This document shows, piece after piece, positions 17,501-26,121 of a DNA stretch of 64,000 nt. The notes beneath the pieces are model-generated. The model was not told where the DNA came from. It searched no databases and was given only the letters and a program-made list of their open reading frames with translations. Source of the DNA: Heyndrickxia acidicola (GTDB lineage: Bacteria > Bacillota > Bacilli > Bacillales > Bacillaceae_C); contig NZ_KV440953.1 in the NCBI RefSeq assembly GCF_001636425.1, forward strand, positions 3,778,001 to 3,842,000, in the 5' to 3' direction. Position numbers and translations under genes: made by a program. Each line of letters begins with the position of its first letter. Position 1 is the stretch's first letter.

Positions 17501-18451
17501 ATGCAGAAAAAAAACAAATGGAAAGTATTTGGTTACAGCTTTTTAGGAATAGTTATTATTGCGGTTTCAGTACTCGGGTATGAATATTACCAACTTCAAC
17601 CGAAGAATCACTTCAAGTCCATTCCTGTTGTTTCTTCGGGAAACAATTCAGACAAAACAGTTCAGCAAGGCAATTCGAATGACACTGCATTTAATGTTTT
17701 AATAATGGGTTCAGACGCAAGACCAGGTGAAACAGCTGGTCATTCAGACAGCATGATGCTGGTTCATGTTGATTTGGGAAAAAATCAACTGAATGTTGTA
17801 AGTATTCCGCGTGATACACGTGTCTATTTAAATGGTTATGGATATACGAAACTTACAAGTATCCAGTATATTTTGCAGGCTAATAAAGGTCCCAAACAGG
17901 GAATAGAAGAGACAGTAAATGCAATAAGTAAATTAACGGGTGTACCGATTAATTATTATGCAGAAACCAATTTTGGGGGCCTTCAAGCCATGGTCGATAC
18001 TTTAGGCGGAATCACAATGAATGTACCGGAGACAATTAAAATAAACTCTCAAGTGATTAATGCAGGTCCTCATTTCGTTAACGGAACTATGGCTTTAGCC
18101 ATTGCCCGTGAACGCCATACCGCTGCAGATGGCGATTATGCGCGTCAAATGGCTCAGTTGGAGGTTTTGAAGGGAATTGGCAAAGAGGCACTCAGACCTG
18201 GAAACATCCCTAAACTGCCTTCACTCGTTAATTCCGTATACCAATATATGATTGGCACCAATATGTCCACTTCGGATATGTTGAGTCTGGCCCTTGCTGT
18301 GAAAAATATTAATCCAAACAAACAAGTACATTATCAGCAAATCCCAGGGACTCAAGAAGTGATGTACGATGATATTCTTAAAGCAAATAATGATGAAATT
18401 GTTATTGATCCGCAAAAATTAAAAAGTATCATCACTAAAAATTTTCAATAG
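17501..18451 (+). CDS. LCP (LytR-CpsA-Psr) family cell-wall polymer ligase
   Basis: 316 residues; same architecture as the protein at 3949-4941. There is a short basic N-terminus, a membrane anchor (about residues 8-27) and YYQLQPKNHFKSIPVV. The LCP domain has FNVLIMGSDARPG, HSDSMMLVHVD, SIPRDTRVYLNGYGYTKL and ARERHTAADGDYARQ, and carries the Asp and Arg residues that bind the lipid-linked polymer phosphate. GCGGAGG precedes ATG 17501 by 7 bases. It acts outside the membrane, attaching glycopolymers to peptidoglycan. Monocistronic, with its own terminator. Confidence 0.92.
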   Translation: MQKKNKWKVFGYSFLGIVIIAVSVLGYEYYQLQPKNHFKSIPVVSSGNNSDKTVQQGNSNDTAFNVLIMGSDARPGETAGHSDSMMLVHVDLGKNQLNVVSIPRDTRVYLNGYGYTKLTSIQYILQANKGPKQGIEETVNAISKLTGVPINYYAETNFGGLQAMVDTLGGITMNVPETIKINSQVINAGPHFVNGTMALAIARERHTAADGDYARQMAQLEVLKGIGKEALRPGNIPKLPSLVNSVYQYMIGTNMSTSDMLSLALAVKNINPNKQVHYQQIPGTQEVMYDDILKANNDEIVIDPQKLKSIITKNFQ

Positions 18452-18489
18452 AATCGCTTTGCTAATTTCATATGAATAGATAAATTGAA

Positions 18490-18521
18490 AAAACTCTATG
18501 GCATTTGCTATAGAGTTTTTT
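18490..18521 (+). terminator. Terminator of the second LCP gene
   Basis: AAACTCTAT pairs with ATAGAGTTT and runs into TTTTTC. The following 290 bases hold nothing recognisable. Confidence 0.85.
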
Positions 18522-18814
18522 CATGATAGATTAGGATTGCTGTTGCCATTGTTGTTATTCGAATTTATTGGAAAGCTACTATCGCTATAAATCAACAAAG
18601 TTAATATTATGTTGAATTATGTTTTTAATCGGATTTTACTCTGAAAGTGGCGGATAAAGCAGGAAAAGGGATAAAAAACAATAAAGAAATTACAAAAATA
18701 AAGGTAAACACTTGACACTTGATTATGAAGAAACATTATAAATGCAAATGTGCTGCCTTTTTTGCATTGAACGAATATATAACATTAACCAATAAATGGA
18801 AGGTAATTATTTGA

Positions 18815-19100
18815 ATGGATTGTGTACTTGCGGTTGATTCTTTGACGGGTATTTTACCCAAAGATAGAATCCCATTAAGCATGGTGACCAATGCTCTATC
18901 AGGCGAAAATATGGGAAGATACTTTGGACTATTCAACGGAAGCATTTGTTTGCCGCAAATCGTGGCTTCCTGCCTAAGCTTTGTTCTTTTTCTGGCTATC
19001 GGAGCATCTATACCGGCCTTGATTTTTGGTTTCAGGTATCCTGATTGTCTTTGGGGCATTGTCCGTTTTGATTATTAAGGAAAAGCTTCAAAGAAGGTAA
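18815..19100 (+). pseudogene. MFS sugar transporter, 3' fragment with frameshift
   Basis: The frame reads TNALSGENMGRYFGLFNGS and LPQIVASCLSFVLF, typical of the penultimate helices of MFS carriers of the SLC45/sucrose type. Near 19025-19032 the frame breaks; the neighbouring frame continues correctly as FLVSGILIVFGALSVLIIKE to a stop at 19100. The N-terminal nine or ten helices are missing. It is therefore both truncated and frameshifted. Confidence 0.75.
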
Positions 19101-19256
19101 GCTGGAGTTTAAAAGAGTAAGAGAATAGAGTAGTGTGTGCCGCCGTTTCGGCAGTTTTTTTCTTTTCGAGGGGCATGCTTTGACATAAAGGAGAGTGAGC
19201 TGTATACTAAAAATAAGAACGTACGTTTGTATTTCTGTTTGAAACCTCAAACAAAA

Positions 19257-19276
19257 AAGCCCTTTTAAAAAGGGCC
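19257..19276 (-). terminator. Terminator of the secreted Ig-like gene
   Basis: On the reverse strand, GCCCTTTTT pairs with AAAAGGGC and is followed by TTTTTTG. Confidence 0.85.
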
Positions 19277-19283
19277 CGTGAAA

Positions 19284-19661
19284 TTAGCTGACATGAAGAT
19301 GGGCGTTAACGGATCTGCCGCCCAGTATAATATGAACGATGTAGGTACCAGGCCTAGTGCGTGAGCCTACAATCCAGCTCCAGGAAACATAGCCGCTGCT
19401 GTCTGATGTTTTTGCATACAAACCCTTGGCTTTGCTTGGCCCAGAATTGTAATAAACGGTAATGGTACCGCGGGCATGTCGGGCCCCTCTTACTGTTACA
19501 GATGCGCTGCGGCCGTGGCGTACATACAAATCGGAGCTGACAACCTGAACGGAAACGCTCGCAGCCTTAGCAGATGCATGGGCAGGCTGAGCTGCTGCAG
19601 TACCGGTCCAAATACCAAGTGATAATGCAAATGCGGTAACAAAGGTGATGAGTTTTTTCAT
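19284..19661 (-). CDS. Small secreted protein with an Ig-like beta-sandwich
   Basis: 125 residues from ATG 19661; GAAAGGAAATGG upstream is the binding site, and the frame could extend upstream without one. A classical signal peptide (MKKLITFVTAFALSLG...AQPAHA-S) is followed by about 95 residues rich in Val, Ser and Gly. Regular strands such as SVSVQVVSSDLYVRHG, SVTVRGA and TITVYYN suggest a bacterial Ig-like or fibronectin-type domain. It is presumably exported and may bind the wall. No enzyme motif is seen. The mature part is very basic (many Arg and His, few acids). Function unknown. Confidence 0.75.
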   Translation of the reverse strand: MKKLITFVTAFALSLGIWTGTAAAQPAHASAKAASVSVQVVSSDLYVRHGRSASVTVRGARHARGTITVYYNSGPSKAKGLYAKTSDSSGYVSWSWIVGSRTRPGTYIVHIILGGRSVNAHLHVS

Positions 19662-20039
19662 GTTAATCCATTTCCTTTCAAGAGTAAATAATCTGGATGC
19701 ATTCGTAAACGCTGCTTCTAAACATGTTGAGCATGCGAAATAATCCAGTGGAGTCTGACTGGACAAGTGAGACACAGGTCAACGGAGGCTGATAGGAAAG
19801 CGAAAAACAACAGGGACAAATTTAACGTGAAAATATGCCTATTGAATGACCAAAAAAATATGAATCTCTTCCACTCTCTATTTAAACCTCTTCGTAAATT
19901 GCTTCTCTCAAATATAATTGTCAGACAAAAAGGGAAAACTTCATTTTTCTTCTAGTACAAAGAAATTTTACCACTTACTAGTTAAAAAAAGAATAGATTA
20001 GTAACAATGCCAAAATTTACATATGTTTACTTCGTGACG
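19662..20039. other. Gene-free spacer
   Basis: About 380 bases between the promoter side of the Ig-like gene and the 3' end of the next reverse-strand gene. I see no gene, repeat or structured element here. Confidence 0.5.
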
Positions 20040-20072
20040 AAAAAAAGAAACCTCAAGTATGAAGAGGTTTCC
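20040..20072 (-). terminator. Terminator of the small secreted protein gene
   Basis: On the reverse strand, GAAACCTC pairs with GAGGTTTC and is followed by TTTTTTT. Confidence 0.85.
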
Positions 20073-20078
20073 TCACTA

Positions 20079-20393
20079 TTATTCGTAGCCAATATACTCT
20101 GCAAAATATAAAAATCCATCTCTTTTGACTAGGTAGTTTTCCAGCAGCCCGCCGCCACCAGCACTATCCGCGGGAGGCTTGGTTAAAGAATAGGCCTTTT
20201 CATGCAGCTGAATCAGTTTCTCTTTATTAATAATCACATGAGATACACCCTCTTGTACTCCGCTTGTACACGCAGTGATTGGATGTCCCATAATGAAGAC
20301 ATGTGTTCTTAGAGCCAGGGAAGGGGTCGAATGCAACAAGAGGAATACGGCTGCTAATAGAATAAATGGAAGAACAATCCGTTTGATTTTCAT
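20079..20393 (-). CDS. Small secreted protein, 104 residues
   Basis: Starts at ATG 20393 with AAGGAGAT 6 bases upstream. The N-terminus MKIKRIVLPFILLAAVFLLL is a signal peptide or membrane anchor (cleavage possible after SLA). The remainder is soluble and shows a glycine run (SAGGGGLLENYL) and a single Cys in ITACTSG. I know no matching family. It is monocistronic with a terminator and probably exported. Confidence 0.65.
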   Translation of the reverse strand: MKIKRIVLPFILLAAVFLLLHSTPSLALRTHVFIMGHPITACTSGVQEGVSHVIINKEKLIQLHEKAYSLTKPPADSAGGGGLLENYLVKRDGFLYFAEYIGYE

Positions 20394-20673
20394 TTTTTAT
20401 CTCCTTGTTTTTTCCAATCTCCTTTGTAGTATTCTGCTTTTAAATGGAAACTCCTCTTTAGGATTGATACTAATGAATGCTGTCCTTCGTAATGGATGGT
20501 TAACACATTGATCGCATTGACATGCTGCAATATGACGGTGAATGACTGTAAACAAACGATTTTAAATAATAGAGTAAGGAAAGAGGGGGGATTAGGAAAA
20601 TCGCTAAACTATTTATTAAAACCGATTTTGTGGCAAAATAGGAATAACCAAAACGATAGAAAGGCAGGTTCAT

Positions 20674-21132
20674 ATGAACGAATACGAAAGCGGGAAATTT
20701 CATCATGTAGCAAGGGCCATTATACAAAAAGGCCAGTCGGTTTTGCTGTTAAAAGCAGATGGCTATTCCAACAGCTTTTTACCGGGCGGCCATATTGAAT
20801 TTGGAGAAAGCGCAAAGATGGCTTTGCCAAGAGAAATCGAGGAAGAGCTGGGAGTGAAGTGTGAGATAGGGGATTTTCTTGGCGTTTGTGAGCATCAATG
20901 GGAGGAGAGCGGCCAGCTTCATTGTGAGCTGAACCAGCTGTTTGCGGTTACGTCAGATGAATTGGATGCTGAAATGGACCCTCCATCCAGGGAAGGGCAT
21001 TTGCACTTTTTCTGGTGCCACGAAAAAGATTTACTGGAGGCAAAGCTTGAGCCTTCTCCGCTTGCTCCGCTTATTCAGCAGTATATACGAGGAAGCATGA
21101 AAGTATGGTGGGAATCCACTCTTCGCAAATAG
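20674..21132 (+). CDS. Nudix hydrolase
   Basis: 152 residues. The Nudix box is exact: GGHIEFGESAKMALPREIEEELG (residues about 38-60), with the Mg2+-binding RExxEE core. The family hydrolyses nucleoside diphosphates linked to another moiety. The flanking strands (VLLLKADGYSNSFLPGG) and the acidic C-terminal half do not reveal the substrate. AAAGGCAGG precedes ATG 20674. Monocistronic, closed by a terminator. Confidence 0.92.
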   Translation: MNEYESGKFHHVARAIIQKGQSVLLLKADGYSNSFLPGGHIEFGESAKMALPREIEEELGVKCEIGDFLGVCEHQWEESGQLHCELNQLFAVTSDELDAEMDPPSREGHLHFFWCHEKDLLEAKLEPSPLAPLIQQYIRGSMKVWWESTLRK

Positions 21133-21172
21133 GACAATAAGTACAAGTCTTTTGTCATTAATTATTTTAGCA

Positions 21173-21197
21173 GCCTTCCGCTTTGGAAGGTTTTTTT
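21173..21197 (+). terminator. Terminator of the Nudix gene
   Basis: CCTTCC-GCTTT-GGAAGG then TTTTTTT. Confidence 0.85.
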
Positions 21198-21458
21198 ATT
21201 TTAACTGAAAATTAAAGGAAAACTAGATAGGCGGTTATTCACCAATAACTGGATGTAACATTTTCCTAAAGAATGTAGATTCCTGTCCGATAAAAGAAGA
21301 GGGAATGGGTTGTATTACTTTCAGATAATTTTATTAGGATGGAAGGATAAGTCAATTCTCCTGTTTCGAGTGGTTTTATTATTTTTTGACAATTCAACCG
21401 TTTTTTAGATAAAAAGTATGATAGAGTTATAGATAATAAGCGATTTAGGGGAGATAAA

Positions 21459-24260
21459 ATGAAGAAACGTGTCGTATTGCCTGCATTTTGTTTTGCAGTA
21501 TTGTCGTCTGCCGCCTTTGCAAAAACAGTCCATGCTGACACCTTGCATCCTTCGGCAAGTGCAGTGAGCACCAAAAATCCAGTTCAATATGTTGAAGTAC
21601 ATAAAGGATCCTATTTAAATATGAGAAGCAGTGCTTCTGAGAAAGCCACGATTCTCTTGAAGCTTTCAGCAGGAACACCCGTCACCCTTTTATCTCAGTC
21701 CAAGGACTGGGCGGAAATTTTTGCGAATGGAAAGACCGGTTATGTAAGCAGTCAATATTTGACCCCATCAAGCAGCACTCCAAGTAAAACCACAGTGAAA
21801 CCCAGCAGTGTTACGGTGAAATCATCTGAAGTAAAATCCGTTACCAAATACGTTAACGTTTCTACAGGCTCTACGCTGAACCTTAGAAGCAGCGGCTCCA
21901 CAAAGGCCGGCATCATCGCCTGGCTGAAAAAAGGAACGGCCGTACAGGTGCTTTCCGAATTAAAGGGATGGTCGAAGGTCCAAGTGAGCGGGAAGACCGG
22001 TTATGTAAGCAGCCAGTATTTAACGGCTTCAAAACCAGCATCAGCTGCATCCCCAGCCAATCAAAAACCACCACAAGCAAGCATCAGCAGTATACAGAAG
22101 CCATCTTCAGCAAAAACTACTCTAAAATATGTGAATTTACAGACAGGATCTACGCTGAACCTGAGAAGCAGCAGCTCCACGAAGGCTGGCATTATCGCCT
22201 GGCTGAAAAAAGGAACGGCCGTACAGGTGCTTTCTGAATCAAAAGGCTGGTCAAAGGTTCAAGTGAACCGAAAAACCGGTTATGTAAGCAGCCAGTATTT
22301 AACGGCAGCGAAGCCAAGCGGAAGCAGTGCCAAGACAACGTCTTCATCTGGGGCAAGTGCTGCTTCCATCTCAGCACCGCCTAAAAGCACAGCAACTGTC
22401 ACGAAGTATGTAAAGGTGGGTACTGGTGGCATGCTGAATCTTAGGTCAGCAGGCAGCACAAAAGCCGGCATTATCAGTACGCTGGCAAATAATACGGCTG
22501 TAACAGTCGTTTCCGAATCAAATGGCTGGTCAAAGGTTCAGGCCAGCGGGAAAACGGGTTATGTGAGCAGCCAATTTTTAACGGCGGCAAAACCGGCAGG
22601 AACAGAAGCAGGAACCAGTACGCCTGCGCCAGTAAAAACTGTTACAAAGTATGTAGTGGTGGACGCAAGTGATTCGCTAAACCTAAGAAGCTCTGCAAGC
22701 CTTAACGGAAGTATTTTATCCAAGCTTGTCTTGGGGACGAAGGTAACCGTTTTGTCCGAGTCGAATGGCTGGTCGAAGGTGCTGGTGAATGGAAAAACCG
22801 GCTATGTGAACAGCCAATATCTGACTCTTACTTTGCCGGATCCTGTTACCGCATCATCAGACACAAAATATGTGAATGTATCCTCCGTTTCTGGAGTAAG
22901 TATGTATACAAAGCCTTCCGATTCTGCATCTGTGATTCTTAAGCTTTCACAGGGCTACCAGGTGCTGGTGCTGTCAGAGGCAGGTGGCTGGTCTTATATT
23001 CAGGCATACGGGAAGGACGGCTATGTTCACACGGCGCTTTTAACAGAAACAAAGCCAACCGGCAATACAGGAGCAGGTGGAAGTAATGGAAGTGCAGGTG
23101 ATCAGCAAGACGTGATTAAGTACGTGGATGTAAACAGTCAATCTAATTTGAATTTGCGCGATTCAGCCTCTGTTACCGGCAATATTCTATCCAGTCTAGC
23201 CACTGGAACAGCGGTGAAGGTTTTATCAGAGGCAGGCGGCTGGTCGAAGGTTTCGGTAAATGGAAAAATCGGCTATGTGAGCAGTCAATATTTATCGGAT
23301 ACTCTCGCAACACCTCCCGGATTGGCAAATGGATCAAAGAGCTACACGTATAAGCAATACACTGTATCTTTAAACGACATGGTCAATATTGAAATGAATG
23401 CGGGACCGCAGACGGACCGCCAGTACAATACCTACCTGCGCGATGATGCCTTACAGCTGAATAATGCGTCTAACCCAACATCCGGAACCGTTCAAGGGGA
23501 TAAGTGGAATGTAAGGGGAGGCCCCGGTACCAGCTACTGGACGGTCACACAGGTAAACAACGGAACCGTATTAAGTATTTTATCAGCAGTGAAGGGCTCT
23601 GACGGCCATATGTGGTATCAGGTGAAAATCAATCAGACATGGGTCAATGCGAGCCCGGATGATGTGAAGTATTACCTTGATCCCTCTAATTTTGAAAGTG
23701 ATCCGATAAAATCCTATCAGTTCCTGGATTTGGCGGCTTCTACTAATCTGCAGGCGGATGAGGTCAACTCTCGTATTCTCTCTGGAAAAGGAATCCTTGC
23801 CGGAAAGGCTTCATCCTTTATCCAGGCAGGTCAAACCCTGCATATTAACGAAATCTATTTGATTGCCCATGCGCTTTTGGAAACCGGCAATGGCACTTCC
23901 CAGCTGGCTAACGGTGTCCAGGTCAACGGCAAAACCGTTTATAATATGTATGGAATTGGTGCCTATGATTCAGATCCGCTTAATTCCGGTGCCCAATTCG
24001 CTTATAATGCAGGATGGTTTACCCCTGAGCAGGCGATTATAGGCGGAGCGCAATTTATTGCGCAGGACTATATCAATGCCGGACAAAATACGCTGTATAA
24101 AATGAGATGGAACCCGGATGCAGCGGATGCCAGGGGCAATGCAGCCCATCAATATGCGACCGATATCGGCTGGGCCGACAAGCAGATCGTACAGATGCAA
24201 AATCTTTATAGTTTAGTCACCTGTTATACGCTGGCGTATGATGTACCGGTATATAAGTAG
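21459..24260 (+). CDS. Secreted endo-beta-N-acetylglucosaminidase with seven to eight SH3 repeats
   Basis: 933-residue exported cell-wall hydrolase (LytD-like plan). The signal peptide ends near VHA-DT (residue 27). Seven bacterial SH3 domains follow, each opening KYVxVxTGSxLNLRSS and closing GKTGYVSSQYL, at about 45, 130, 225, 315, 400, 475 and 555. They are joined by Ser/Pro/Ala-rich linkers. A divergent eighth (WNVRGGPGTSYW) is near 680. The C-terminal GH73-type glucosaminidase domain (about 760-925) shows the catalytic Glu in AHALLETGNGTSQLANG plus YNMYGIGAYD and WADKQI. It cleaves GlcNAc-MurNAc bonds, probably in cell separation or wall turnover. AGGGGAG precedes ATG 21459. Repeats 2 and 3 are almost identical at DNA level. 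Confidence 0.93.
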   Translation: MKKRVVLPAFCFAVLSSAAFAKTVHADTLHPSASAVSTKNPVQYVEVHKGSYLNMRSSASEKATILLKLSAGTPVTLLSQSKDWAEIFANGKTGYVSSQYLTPSSSTPSKTTVKPSSVTVKSSEVKSVTKYVNVSTGSTLNLRSSGSTKAGIIAWLKKGTAVQVLSELKGWSKVQVSGKTGYVSSQYLTASKPASAASPANQKPPQASISSIQKPSSAKTTLKYVNLQTGSTLNLRSSSSTKAGIIAWLKKGTAVQVLSESKGWSKVQVNRKTGYVSSQYLTAAKPSGSSAKTTSSSGASAASISAPPKSTATVTKYVKVGTGGMLNLRSAGSTKAGIISTLANNTAVTVVSESNGWSKVQASGKTGYVSSQFLTAAKPAGTEAGTSTPAPVKTVTKYVVVDASDSLNLRSSASLNGSILSKLVLGTKVTVLSESNGWSKVLVNGKTGYVNSQYLTLTLPDPVTASSDTKYVNVSSVSGVSMYTKPSDSASVILKLSQGYQVLVLSEAGGWSYIQAYGKDGYVHTALLTETKPTGNTGAGGSNGSAGDQQDVIKYVDVNSQSNLNLRDSASVTGNILSSLATGTAVKVLSEAGGWSKVSVNGKIGYVSSQYLSDTLATPPGLANGSKSYTYKQYTVSLNDMVNIEMNAGPQTDRQYNTYLRDDALQLNNASNPTSGTVQGDKWNVRGGPGTSYWTVTQVNNGTVLSILSAVKGSDGHMWYQVKINQTWVNASPDDVKYYLDPSNFESDPIKSYQFLDLAASTNLQADEVNSRILSGKGILAGKASSFIQAGQTLHINEIYLIAHALLETGNGTSQLANGVQVNGKTVYNMYGIGAYDSDPLNSGAQFAYNAGWFTPEQAIIGGAQFIAQDYINAGQNTLYKMRWNPDAADARGNAAHQYATDIGWADKQIVQMQNLYSLVTCYTLAYDVPVYK

Positions 24261-24265
24261 AAGAA

Positions 24266-24290
24266 AGCAGCCTGATTGGGCTGCTTTTTT
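24266..24290 (+). terminator. Terminator of the glucosaminidase gene
   Basis: GCAGCC-TGATTG-GGCTGC followed by TTTTTT. Confidence 0.85.
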
Positions 24291-24327
24291 GTGGAGAAAA
24301 AGGGTAGATGCTGGACGGGGAGCGGGA

Positions 24328-24440
24328 ATGTTGCAGAAATGGTGAAAAATGTTGCATAAAAGGGCGAAAATGTTGCAATAAAATGAATAAAAGTTGCAAT
24401 AAAACGAAAAAACGATGCAGAAATCTTTAAAAATGTTGCA
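24328..24440 (+). repeat. 21-bp phased tandem repeat, ATGTTGCA type (six units)
   Basis: The octamer ATGTTGCA or a near variant begins at 24328, 24349, 24370, 24391, 24412 and 24433, i.e. exactly every 21 bases, with variable A-rich filling between. It lies just after the glucosaminidase terminator. A two-unit version with the same octamer and spacing is at 36838. Confidence 0.85.
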
Positions 24441-24491
24441 AACGGCATGGTGGAAACCTGCAAGAAAGGGAATTGTTTAATGGATGGGTGA

Positions 24492-24653
24492 CTAGGATGT
24501 AGACTTTTCCGGGTAGCATAAGAACGTCAACTCCGATTTATGGACCAACTCTATTTTCGTATTGGCATACCTCTGAATCTCGTAATACCCCGACTGATAT
24601 TTATGGATGATGGTGTATTTCTCTCCTCGGTATATAGCCAGTAATTTTTTCAC
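24492..24653 (-). CDS. Very small ORF, 53 residues
   Basis: GTG start at 24653 with AAAGGGG 7 bases upstream; ends TAG at 24492. The product is soluble and basic (VKKLLAIYRGEKYTIIHKYQ; YYEIQRYANTKIELVHKSE), with a strand-rich pattern and no signal peptide. The good binding site and balanced composition support translation. No family recognised. Confidence 0.5.
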   Translation of the reverse strand: MKKLLAIYRGEKYTIIHKYQSGYYEIQRYANTKIELVHKSELTFLCYPEKSTS

Positions 24654-24826
24654 GGGTATCCCCTTTCTGGGCTACTAAATAAATACTCTTTATTTAGATA
24701 CCAATATATTAGGAAAATTAAACCATGTTAAATACTTGAAAACGAAATAAATGTGATATAGGGTAGATGCTGCTTAGATAGAAGTCTAATATAGAAAAAT
24801 TATGCAAAAAATTTGATATTTTTGGA

Positions 24827-24856
24827 TTGACTTTGAATGTGAGAAATCTTTATAAT
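24827..24856 (+). promoter_or_regulatory. Sigma-A-type promoter of the ROK/nagB/GH4 operon
   Basis: TTGACT at 24827-24832 and TATAAT at 24851-24856 with an 18-base spacer, 90 bases before the regulator gene. Confidence 0.75.
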
Positions 24857-24859
24857 TAA

Positions 24860-24883
24860 AAATAGGTACAGAGGTACCTATTT
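24860..24883 (+). promoter_or_regulatory. Palindromic operator, probably for the adjacent ROK repressor
   Basis: AAATAGGTAC and its exact complement GTACCTATTT around AGAG, placed right at the expected transcription start. The position suits autorepression. A matching half-site (TACCTATTT, 31321-31329) lies in front of the ABC binding-protein gene at 29920-31218. Confidence 0.6.
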
Positions 24884-24944
24884 ATTTTAAATAATTATTT
24901 AACTAAATTAATTAATTATGTTTTTTATATAAGGGTGTGAAAAT

Positions 24945-26099
24945 TTGAAATCGTTTTTACCAAATGATATTAAAGATGAAAATAGAAAAATAATTTTTGA
25001 GATCTTATTGCAAAATCCTGAGATTGCCAAAGTTGAAATTACAGAAAAAACGACGATGAGCTTTGTAACCGTCAGCAAAATTGTCACTTTCTTTGAGAAG
25101 ATCGGAATTCTTTCTACAAGTGGTGAGAGCCGCGATGGCAGTGGCGGTTTAGGACGTAAAAGGTCTGTCTATCGTTTCAATGAAAATAGCTTTGTCACGA
25201 TAGGAATTCAAATCATTGGCAAAAAAATACTTGCAGTTCTGGTTAATTTGCATAGTGAGGTAATCAGCTCCTATTCAGCAGATATGGATATCACTTTTTA
25301 CAGTGATGAGTTCATTCCACATGTTGCTGAGATCATCTATATTATGAAGAAAAGAGCGGAAGAAAAGAAAGCTGTAATTGTTGGCGTTGGTATTGGTGTA
25401 GATGGAGCGATTAATAATAGGAAAAAAACCATCAGAATGAAAATTGATGAAAACAAAGAAGAAGATTACCCTTATGAGAAAATTACACAAAGCCTGGAAG
25501 ACACAGTAGGTTTACCGATTATTTTGGAAAACGATGTGAACGCTTCAACTATTGCAGAGTTCAGTAAGCTTGATCGGTTTGGAGAAGGGCCAAGTGATTT
25601 GGTTCAGATTGCTCTAGGGGAAGGAATTGGAGCAGGGATCATTATCGATAAAAAGCTGCACAGGGGCTACAATGCCAGTGCCGGAGAATTGGAATACATG
25701 TGTTTCGATACGGAACATATGAAGTCACCTTTATCTGTAGGCTGGCTGGAAAGTAAATTAAATCTCGATTACCTATCAAAACATTTTGGATTTAAAGCGA
25801 ATCATATTGAGGAAATGTCTGACGCCGATGCTGATCAGTGCGTTGATTACATTTCAAAATATTTAGCGTTATCCATCACCAATATTATCAGCTTGTTGGA
25901 TATTAATCATGTTATTGTCAGCGGGAAAACGATCATTTTATTTTCACATAAACAAATAGTAGAAAAAATAAAAAAGTATGTGAACCAATTTACTGGCTGG
26001 GAACCGAATATTTCAGCAAGTTTTTCCAACGATGCAACAGCAGTTGGCGCAGGTATACTTTCTTTGCAAAAAGAAATGTCCAAAGTGCTTTCTGGATAA
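24945..26099 (+). CDS. ROK-family transcriptional regulator (NagC/XylR type)
   Basis: 384 residues from TTG 24945 (AAGGGTGTG upstream). The N-terminal winged helix-turn-helix (about 15-75; MSFVTVSKIVTFFEKIGILS) is followed by the sugar-kinase-like ROK domain (about 85-375; VGVGIGVDGAINN, ENDVNASTIAEF, IALGEGIGAGIII, SAGELEYM). The zinc-binding CxCGxxGC motif is absent, so its effector site differs from classical members. It heads an operon with nagB-like, ROK kinase and GH4 genes, so the inducer is probably an amino sugar or its phosphate. A palindrome at its promoter is the likely operator. Confidence 0.85.
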   Translation: MKSFLPNDIKDENRKIIFEILLQNPEIAKVEITEKTTMSFVTVSKIVTFFEKIGILSTSGESRDGSGGLGRKRSVYRFNENSFVTIGIQIIGKKILAVLVNLHSEVISSYSADMDITFYSDEFIPHVAEIIYIMKKRAEEKKAVIVGVGIGVDGAINNRKKTIRMKIDENKEEDYPYEKITQSLEDTVGLPIILENDVNASTIAEFSKLDRFGEGPSDLVQIALGEGIGAGIIIDKKLHRGYNASAGELEYMCFDTEHMKSPLSVGWLESKLNLDYLSKHFGFKANHIEEMSDADADQCVDYISKYLALSITNIISLLDINHVIVSGKTIILFSHKQIVEKIKKYVNQFTGWEPNISASFSNDATAVGAGILSLQKEMSKVLSG

Positions 26100-26121
26100 T
26101 GCTTTTACAGGGAGGATTTTT

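Noticed and set aside
21387-21417. TTGACA plus TATGAT as the promoter of the glucosaminidase gene
   Set aside because: The spacing is 25 bases, too long for a sigma-A promoter, and no sigma-D type pattern was found either.
24328-24440. CRISPR array
   Set aside because: Units are only 8 conserved bases at a 21-base period, with no 25-35 base repeat, unique spacers, leader or cas genes.
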